In this document: positions 58,714-64,000 of the stretch, one piece after another
Numbering within the stretch: position 1 is the first letter of the stretch
Layout of the letters: each line of letters opens with the position of its first letter
Assembly: GCF_900215245.1 (NCBI RefSeq)
Contig: NZ_LT907842.1
Coordinates: 3,720,001 to 3,784,000 of the forward strand
Source: Pseudomonas fluorescens
GTDB taxonomy: Bacteria > Pseudomonadota > Gammaproteobacteria > Pseudomonadales > Pseudomonadaceae
DNA length: 64,000 bases
Direction of reading: 5' to 3'
The notes under the pieces: generated by a model
Seen by the model: the letters and a program-made list of their open reading frames with translations, nothing else
Database searches by the model: none
Told to the model about the DNA's origin: nothing
Position numbers and translations under genes: made by a program

Positions 58714-58923
58714 TTAGATAACTTGAACTTCTTCAGCTTGCATGCCTTTCTGACCGCGGGTAGCGATGAAAGAAACCTGTTGGCCTTCTTTCAGGCTTTT
58801 GAAGCCGTCGGATTGGATAGCTTTGAAGTGAACGAACAGGTCGTCACCGGATTGTGGAGTGATGAAGCCGAAGCCTTTTTCATCGTTGAACCACTTAACG
58901 GTACCAGTTTGGCGATTAGACAT
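58714..58923 (-). CDS. Cold-shock protein, CspA/CapB type
   Basis: 69 residues. The RNA-binding motifs are KGFGFI and LFVHFKAI; the domain begins [13 protein letters not shown]. It is a standard single-domain cold-shock protein. GGAG stands 8 bases before the ATG on the minus strand. It is convergent with rpoS and shares the terminator between them. It differs from the first cold-shock protein of this window in the second motif and the C-terminus. Confidence 0.95.
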   Translation of the reverse strand: MSNRQTGTVKWFNDEKGFGFITPQSGDDLFVHFKAIQSDGFKSLKEGQQVSFIATRGQKGMQAEEVQVI

Positions 58924-59312
58924 GGTGTATCTCCTTGGACAAAGTTAACTGCGACTCAGGAAAAGCCCTGGCCGAGACTGAGTGCAAAGAGCAGGAAAAA
59001 TTCTTGGAGATGGTTGGATCGAAATTCAACATATCGTGTAGAGATTCTCAGTGACACAAGCAGCACAGTGGCGCCACCTTAACCCTTTTTCCGGAACGTG
59101 CCAATGGTATTTCCGAAGGTTTCTCTATTTTCGTGACTGGCGGTGGTATTTACAGTCGTCCAGCGCCGTAGCGCGGGGCCCGGCCCGACTGGCTGCGCCT
59201 TATAGCAGGCAGCGCATTCATCAAGAAAAACCCCACGCCCTTTGAACCCCACGGCCGGCCCCGGTAAGATGCCCAACAGAATTTTTCCACCTCGCTATTC
59301 AGGACACCCGCC
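58924..59312. promoter_or_regulatory. Divergent spacer between cold-shock gene and dcd
   Basis: 389 bases without a gene. The left part is the cold-shock leader on the minus strand. The right part holds a GGTAAGAT stretch near 59263-59270 that could be the dcd -10. No conserved RNA or further coding potential was recognised. Confidence 0.6.
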
Positions 59313-59879
59313 ATGAGCATCAAATCGGACAAGTGGATTCGCCGCATGGCGCAAGAGCACGGCATGATCGAGCCCTTCGTTGAGCGCCAGATCCGTGGCG
59401 AAGGCGCGGCTCCCGTGATTTCCTACGGTGTATCCAGCTACGGCTACGACGTGCGTTGCGCCGATGAATTCAAGGTGTTCACCAACATCAACTCGGCCAT
59501 CGTCGATCCGAAAAACTTCGACGAAAAGAGCTTCGTCGACGTCAAGAGCGACGTGTGCATCATTCCGCCAAACTCCTTTGCCCTGGCGCGCACCGTGGAA
59601 TTCTTCCGTATTCCCCGTGACGTGCTGACCATCTGCCTGGGTAAAAGCACCTACGCGCGCTGCGGCATCATCGTTAACGTGACGCCGCTGGAGCCCGAGT
59701 GGGAAGGCCATGTGACCCTGGAGTTCTCCAATACCACCACGTTGCCAGCCAAGATCTACGCCAACGAAGGCGTGGCGCAAATGCTGTTCCTGCAGTCCGA
59801 CGAAGCCTGTGAAGTGTCCTATAAAGACCGCGCCGGCAAGTATCAGGGCCAGCGTGGCGTCACTCTCCCACGCGCTTGA
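59313..59879 (+). CDS. dcd: dCTP deaminase
   Basis: 188 residues. Dcd turns dCTP into dUTP as a source for thymidylate. Seen: [24 protein letters not shown] N-terminus (read as [12 protein letters not shown]), [20 protein letters not shown], and the active region [20 protein letters not shown] with FSNTT. In other pseudomonads dcd lies next to mrp and metG, so its place beside rpoS here marks a different gene order. Confidence 0.97.
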   Translation: MSIKSDKWIRRMAQEHGMIEPFVERQIRGEGAAPVISYGVSSYGYDVRCADEFKVFTNINSAIVDPKNFDEKSFVDVKSDVCIIPPNSFALARTVEFFRIPRDVLTICLGKSTYARCGIIVNVTPLEPEWEGHVTLEFSNTTTLPAKIYANEGVAQMLFLQSDEACEVSYKDRAGKYQGQRGVTLPRA

Positions 59880-59941
59880 TCGAAAGGTCTTACACGTAAA
59901 GGGAATTAGTCAGCGGGAATTGACTCTATTGGGTGTACTGC

Positions 59942-59966
59942 CTCGGTGCGTGCAAAACGCACCGAG
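59942..59966 (+). promoter_or_regulatory. Hairpin upstream of the 66-residue gene
   Basis: CTCGGTGCGT (59942-59951) pairs with ACGCACCGAG (59957-59966), loop GCAAA. It ends 21 bases before the small gene. Without a T-run it is not a clear terminator of dcd; a leader role is possible. Confidence 0.45.
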
Positions 59967-59986
59967 CCACGCTTGAGGAGTACTTT

Positions 59987-60187
59987 ATGAAGATTGACCC
60001 GCGTATCAGCGCTGAACTCGCCCGGCTTGAACCCAACCAGATTGGTGTTTTGGCCTGGTCCCTGATGGCCGACCCAGCGTATGCGGGCGGCATCCCTGGT
60101 CAACCTGACGAAGATTGGCCCCAGCAGCCCACCGAGCCCGGTGAACCAACACTTCCGGATGAGCCGCCACCCGCGCCTGTCGCCTGA
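59987..60187 (+). CDS. Small acidic proline-rich protein, function unknown
   Basis: 66 residues, no known family recognised. The first part (MKIDPRISAELARLEPNQIG) looks helical; the rest is rich in Pro, Glu and Asp and ends PPPAPVA. No signal peptide or membrane segment is seen. GAGGAG stands 6 bases before ATG 59987, a strong ribosome site; a longer frame to 59933 has none. A stem-loop lies just upstream. It stands between dcd and the convergent pdeM. Confidence 0.7.
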   Translation: MKIDPRISAELARLEPNQIGVLAWSLMADPAYAGGIPGQPDEDWPQQPTEPGEPTLPDEPPPAPVA

Positions 60188-60217
60188 TTTCGTCAGGGCA
60201 GGGACATGGCCGGCACG

Positions 60218-60865
60218 TCAGCGCACCGGCCAGACGTCCTCATCGCCGATCACAAAGATCTGCTGATCCACGCTGTGTTCCACTGCAAAACCACCGGTAA
60301 ACGCGCCAAACGCTGGCAGTAAGCTGATGCGTGAGCCGATCTGAAAGCACGGCAGCCGTAAGCTCTGGCGACCTTTGCCACGCAATCGATACACCGGATG
60401 CACGTGCCCTGCGAGTACGTGGTGGCTGGCGTGGGCGTCGGGCTCATGCTGTAGCGCAAACGGCCCCATCAGCAGCGGCTCTGGCACCACCTCAATCCTC
60501 AAGTCAGCCGGCGGGTCACCTGCGCGTTTATCGTGATTGCCACGAATCAAGGTCAGGCTCAGCTCGCGATTGCGCTCCCGCCAGGCCCTCAAGGCGCTCA
60601 GGGTGCCGCTGGCGTGAGAGCCGGGGCCATGCAGGAAGTCCCCGAGAAAGATCACCTGCGCGCACGGCAAGGCCGACAGCAGCCGGTCCAGGCGTTGCAG
60701 GTTTTCCGAAGTGGTGCCCTGTGGTACTGGCTGCCCCAGGCTGCGATAGGCCGAGGCTTTGCCAAAATGTGCATCGGCAATCAGCAGGCACTGGCGAGCA
60801 GGCCAGTACATCGCCTTTTCAGCCAACAACCACACGTCCTCACCCTCAAGCATCACTGAATACAC
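60218..60865 (-). CDS. pdeM: Ligase-associated DNA-repair phosphoesterase PdeM
   Basis: 215 residues of the calcineurin-like phosphoesterase fold. PdeM is usually encoded with a DNA ligase, a helicase and an exonuclease and acts in DNA repair. Metal motifs are all visible: LIADAHFGK, FLGDFLHG, RGNHDKR and AGHVHPVYRL. The start is taken as GTG at 60865, with GGGAGCG 7 bases before it and a 2-base gap to the helicase stop; the ATG at 60853 is an alternative. Here only the helicase partner is adjacent. Confidence 0.9.
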   Translation of the reverse strand: MYSVMLEGEDVWLLAEKAMYWPARQCLLIADAHFGKASAYRSLGQPVPQGTTSENLQRLDRLLSALPCAQVIFLGDFLHGPGSHASGTLSALRAWRERNRELSLTLIRGNHDKRAGDPPADLRIEVVPEPLLMGPFALQHEPDAHASHHVLAGHVHPVYRLRGKGRQSLRLPCFQIGSRISLLPAFGAFTGGFAVEHSVDQQIFVIGDEDVWPVR

Positions 60866-60867
60866 GC

Positions 60868-63348
60868 TTAGCGCTCCCCGTTGTCTGCGACTTTTTCCAG
60901 GTCCCGGACCATCCGCGCAATGCGCTCGGACAGCTTTTCCGAGCTCATGCTTTCGCGCATCCGCTCCACCAGCAGTGGGAAGGCCAGCGGTGTAGGCCGT
61001 TCGATCGCATGCAGGTCCAGTTTCAGCGCCACCAGATGGCGCAGGGTGTCTTCCAGGCGACGAATATCCAACTCGTCCCGCAGGACTTCTTCCCCGGCCT
61101 GGGTCAGCAGCAGGTTCTGCGGGTCGTATTGCTTGAACACTTCATAGAACAAGCCGCTGGACGCCTGCACCTGACGGGTGCTTTTCGGCGCGCCGGGGTA
61201 GCCGGCAAACACCAGCCCGGCGATGCGTGCGATTTCGCGAAAGCGGCGCAGGGCCAGTTCACCTGCGTTCAGGCTGGCCGCTACATCCGGCAATAAATTC
61301 GCCGGACTCAGCAGCGCCTCGTTCAATAAAAGCGGCCAGTCCACCGGCGTGGCGCTCAACAGTTCCAAGCCGTAATCATTCACGGCAATCGAAAAGGTCA
61401 CCGGTTGCAGTTGGCTGACCCGCCACGCCAACAGACTCGCCAGCCCCAGATGCACCTGGCGCCCCGCAAACGGGTAGAGAAACAGGTGCCAGCCCTCCCG
61501 CGATTTCAGGGCTTCGGCGAGTAAATGCTCGCGCGTTGGCAGGCCCGACCAGCGCAACTGAGTGTGCAGCAACGGTTGCACCGCCCGCATCTCAGGGCCG
61601 TCATATCGCCCGTGCGCGGCGGCATCAAAACGCTCAACCACCGCTTGGGCCAACTCATTGGAGAGCGGCATGCGCCCGCCATTCCAGCGCGGCACGGCGG
61701 CTTTTTTCGCGGTGCTGCGTCGCACATAGGCGGTCATGTTTTCCACCCGCACCAGCTCCAGTAAACGCCCGGCAAACAGAAAACCATCCCCGGGTTTGAG
61801 TCGGGCGATAAAGCCTTCCTCGACACTGCCCAGGTTCTTGCCGCCACCGCCCTTGCTCCAGAATTTCAGCTGAATACTGGCGTCGCTGACGATCGTGCCC
61901 ACGCTCATGCGGTGACGGCGCGCCAGGCGGGCATCCGGCACACGCCAGATACCCTGTTCGTCGGGCTCCACACGGCGATAGTCCGGGTAGGCAGTCAGTG
62001 ACAGGCCGCCATGGCGCACAAACCCCAGCGCCCAGGCCCAATCGGCGTCTGTGAGGTCGCGATAGGCCCAGGCACCGCGCACCTCCGCCAGCAGCGCCTG
62101 GGGGATAAACCCACCGCCCAGGGCCATGCTGACCAGGTGCTGTACGAGCACATCCAATGGTTTGTAAGGCGATTCTCGGGCTTCGATGTGCCGCAGGGCG
62201 ATGGCATCCTGCGCCGCTGCCGCTTCCACCAATTCGAGGCTGTGGGTTGGCACCAGCGTCACCCGTGACGGCCGCCCCGGCGCATGGCCGGAGCGCCCCG
62301 CGCGTTGCATCAAGCGCGCGACGCCTTTGGCCGAGCCGATCTGCAGCACCCGCTCCACCGGCAGGAAATCCACGCCCAGGTCCAGGCTGGAGGTACACAC
62401 CACCGCTTTCAACTGGCCATCCTTCAAGGCCCGCTCCACCCAGTCACGCGTCTCCCGCGACAACGAGCCGTGGTGCAAAGCAATCACGCCGGCCCAATCC
62501 GGGCGTGCCTCCAGCAACGCCTGGTACCAGATCTCCGACTGCGCCCGGGTATTGGTAAACACCAGGCAGCTGCTGCTGGTATCCACTTCGGCCACGACCT
62601 GCGGCAACATTTTCAAACCGATATGCCCGGCCCAGGGAAAACGCTCGGCAACGGGCGGCAAAAGGGTGTCGACCTTCAGCTCTTTAGCCGTTTGCCCCTG
62701 CACATTGATCCCGCCGCCCTGTGGGACCAGGACCTCCAAGGCGTGGGCCTGATTACCCAGCGTTGCCGAAATGCCCCACACCACGAGCTCCGGATGCCAG
62801 CGCCGCAGACGCGCCAACGCCAGTTGCAGTTGTACCCCGCGTTTATTGCCGATCAGTTCATGCCACTCATCCACGATCACCATGCGCAGATGCGCCAGGC
62901 TCGTTTCACTGTCGGCACGCGCCAGCATCAACGTCAGGCTTTCCGGTGTGGTGACCAGCGCGGTAGGTTGCCGACGCGTCTGGCGTGCGCGTTCGCTGCT
63001 GCTGGTGTCGCCGGTGCGCAGGCCGACGCTCCAGGGAATCTGCAAGGCCGCAAGCGGCGCTTCCAGAGCGCGGGCGGTGTCGGCGGCTAATGCGCGCATG
63101 GGCGTGATCCACAACACGCTGAGCGGCTCAGCAGGCGCTTTGCGTTTGCCGGTGGCGGGCGGGCGAGTGATGGCGAAACGATTGAGGGCGGCAAACCACA
63201 GCGCGTAGGTTTTACCCGCGCCGGTGCTGGCATGCAGCAACCCCGATTGGCCCTCCTTGACCGCTGCCCATACGGCCTTTTGAAAGGCGAACGGCTTCCA
63301 GCCCTTGGCGGCAAACCAGTGTTTTGCGAAGTCGAGGGGTTTTGCCAT
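60868..63348 (-). CDS. Ligase-associated DEXH-box helicase (Lhr family)
   Basis: 826 residues from ATG 63348; a TTG 33 bases upstream would add 11 residues. It is an ATP-driven DNA helicase of the Lhr-like group found in DNA-repair operons. Motifs are in order: [14 protein letters not shown] (Walker A), VIVDEWHEL (DEXH), GISATLGN, and [16 protein letters not shown]. The C-terminal half is the Lhr-specific region. pdeM follows after 2 bases. The ligase and exonuclease that often complete this set are not adjacent: an ABC transporter gene lies upstream. Confidence 0.93.
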   Translation of the reverse strand: MAKPLDFAKHWFAAKGWKPFAFQKAVWAAVKEGQSGLLHASTGAGKTYALWFAALNRFAITRPPATGKRKAPAEPLSVLWITPMRALAADTARALEAPLAALQIPWSVGLRTGDTSSSERARQTRRQPTALVTTPESLTLMLARADSETSLAHLRMVIVDEWHELIGNKRGVQLQLALARLRRWHPELVVWGISATLGNQAHALEVLVPQGGGINVQGQTAKELKVDTLLPPVAERFPWAGHIGLKMLPQVVAEVDTSSSCLVFTNTRAQSEIWYQALLEARPDWAGVIALHHGSLSRETRDWVERALKDGQLKAVVCTSSLDLGVDFLPVERVLQIGSAKGVARLMQRAGRSGHAPGRPSRVTLVPTHSLELVEAAAAQDAIALRHIEARESPYKPLDVLVQHLVSMALGGGFIPQALLAEVRGAWAYRDLTDADWAWALGFVRHGGLSLTAYPDYRRVEPDEQGIWRVPDARLARRHRMSVGTIVSDASIQLKFWSKGGGGKNLGSVEEGFIARLKPGDGFLFAGRLLELVRVENMTAYVRRSTAKKAAVPRWNGGRMPLSNELAQAVVERFDAAAHGRYDGPEMRAVQPLLHTQLRWSGLPTREHLLAEALKSREGWHLFLYPFAGRQVHLGLASLLAWRVSQLQPVTFSIAVNDYGLELLSATPVDWPLLLNEALLSPANLLPDVAASLNAGELALRRFREIARIAGLVFAGYPGAPKSTRQVQASSGLFYEVFKQYDPQNLLLTQAGEEVLRDELDIRRLEDTLRHLVALKLDLHAIERPTPLAFPLLVERMRESMSSEKLSERIARMVRDLEKVADNGER

Positions 63349-63405
63349 GGGGCGGCTGACGCTCTGGAGGTTGTCTTTCAAAGACCCTCCAGGCGCCGCA
63401 AAGGT

Positions 63406-64000
63406 TTACTTCAAATTACCGCTCAGAAATTGCTGCAGGCGCTCGCTCTTCGGGTTGCCCAGCACCTCTTCGGGCGTGCCTTGCTCTTCCACCAGGCCTT
63501 TGTGCAGGAACAGCACCTGGCTCGACACCTTGCGGGCAAAGCTCATTTCGTGGGTGACCATAATCATGGTGCGGCCTTCCTCGGCCAGCCCCTGGATCAC
63601 TTTCAGCACTTCGCCCACGAGTTCCGGGTCGAGGGCCGAGGTGGGTTCGTCGAACAGCATCACCTCAGGCTCCATGGCCAGGGCACGGGCGATGGCCACG
63701 CGTTGCTGCTGGCCACCGGACAGGAACGCCGGGTATTGATCGGCCACGCGCGCCGGCAAACCCACTTTGTCCAGGTAGCGACGGGCGCGGTCTTCGGCGT
63801 CCTTCTTGCTGCAACCCAGCACCCGGCGCGGGGCCATGGTGATGTTTTCCAGCACGCTCATGTGGCTCCACAAGTTGAAATGCTGGAACACCATCGCCAG
63901 GCGCGTGCGCAGGCGTTGCAGCTCGGCGTCGTCGGCCACGCGCATGCCGTGGCGGTCGCTGACCATGCGGATCTGCTGGCCGTCGAGGGTCATCGCGCCG
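63406..64000 (-). CDS. hisP: Amino-acid ABC transporter ATP-binding protein HisP-type (5' end outside window)
   Basis: At least 197 C-terminal residues are visible; the frame runs off the right edge. It resembles HisP/AotP, the ATPase of the histidine/lysine/arginine/ornithine importers. Seen: VFQHFNLWSHMSVLENI (Q-loop), FLSGGQQQRVAIARALAMEP (signature) and VMLFDEPTSALDPELVGEV (Walker B). The Walker A part lies outside. The other transporter parts would be upstream beyond the window. The call to a named transporter is by similarity. Confidence 0.85.
   Translation of the reverse strand, partial: GAMTLDGQQIRMVSDRHGMRVADDAELQRLRTRLAMVFQHFNLWSHMSVLENITMAPRRVLGCSKKDAEDRARRYLDKVGLPARVADQYPAFLSGGQQQRVAIARALAMEPEVMLFDEPTSALDPELVGEVLKVIQGLAEEGRTMIMVTHEMSFARKVSSQVLFLHKGLVEEQGTPEEVLGNPKSERLQQFLSGNLK

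Overview
The window is chromosomal DNA from a Pseudomonas, most likely of the P. fluorescens group. Three things point there: the gene order glnD-map-rpsB-tsf-pyrH-frr-uppS-cdsA-dxr-rseP-bamA-skp-lpxD-fabZ-lpxA-lpxB-rnhB-dnaE-accA-tilS-pyrG-kdsA-eno-ftsB-ispD / gfnR-adhC-fghA / ispF-truD-surE-pcm-nlpD-rpoS, which resembles that of P. aeruginosa; the high-GC codon use; and many REP/REPIN palindromes with the GTGGGAGC...GCTCCCAC ends common in fluorescent pseudomonads. No tRNA, rRNA, phage, insertion sequence or CRISPR array was seen.

Layout. 1-3.4 kb: the 3' end of an RND efflux pump gene, a LysE-type exporter, a small Pro-Gln repeat protein encoded by a hexanucleotide repeat, a DUF4197 protein and a YbaY-like lipoprotein. 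3.4-9 kb: plsB, a cold-shock protein, a small unknown protein, rlmA and dapE. 9-16 kb: ndvB-like glucan synthase, tcdA, csdA-csdE, dapD and an ArsC-family reductase. 16-23.6 kb: a CPA1 antiporter, a frameshifted metzincin protease, dapC, glnD and map. 24-50 kb: a dense block on the plus strand for translation, isoprenoid and phospholipid synthesis, outer-membrane assembly, lipid A, DNA replication, fatty-acid synthesis, CTP, KDO and glycolysis. 50-58.5 kb: a divergent formaldehyde detoxification unit (gfnR / adhC-fghA), then ispF to rpoS. 58.5-64 kb: a second cold-shock gene, dcd, a 66-residue unknown protein, pdeM-lhr DNA repair genes and the 3' part of a hisP-type ABC transporter ATPase gene.

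Several pathways recur. Lysine/meso-DAP synthesis has dapC, dapD and dapE in three nearby units. The MEP isoprenoid pathway has dxr, ispD and ispF, feeding uppS. Lipid A has lpxD, lpxA and lpxB, with kdsA for KDO. Many genes in the plus-strand block overlap by 1-4 bases (ATGA, TAATG, GTGA, TGATG), consistent with translational coupling.

The points most worth a second look are: the frameshift that removes the C-terminal tail of the metalloprotease near 17931; an intrinsic terminator whose T-run ends on the ispF start codon, with a probable promoter inside or just before the hairpin; the in-frame hexanucleotide repeat gene; a 126-base nested inverted repeat after rpoS where rsmZ and fdxA would be expected; the conserved rpsB leader; and the pdeM-lhr pair without an adjacent ligase or exonuclease. 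No clearly new multi-gene system was found; most of the window is conserved core genome.
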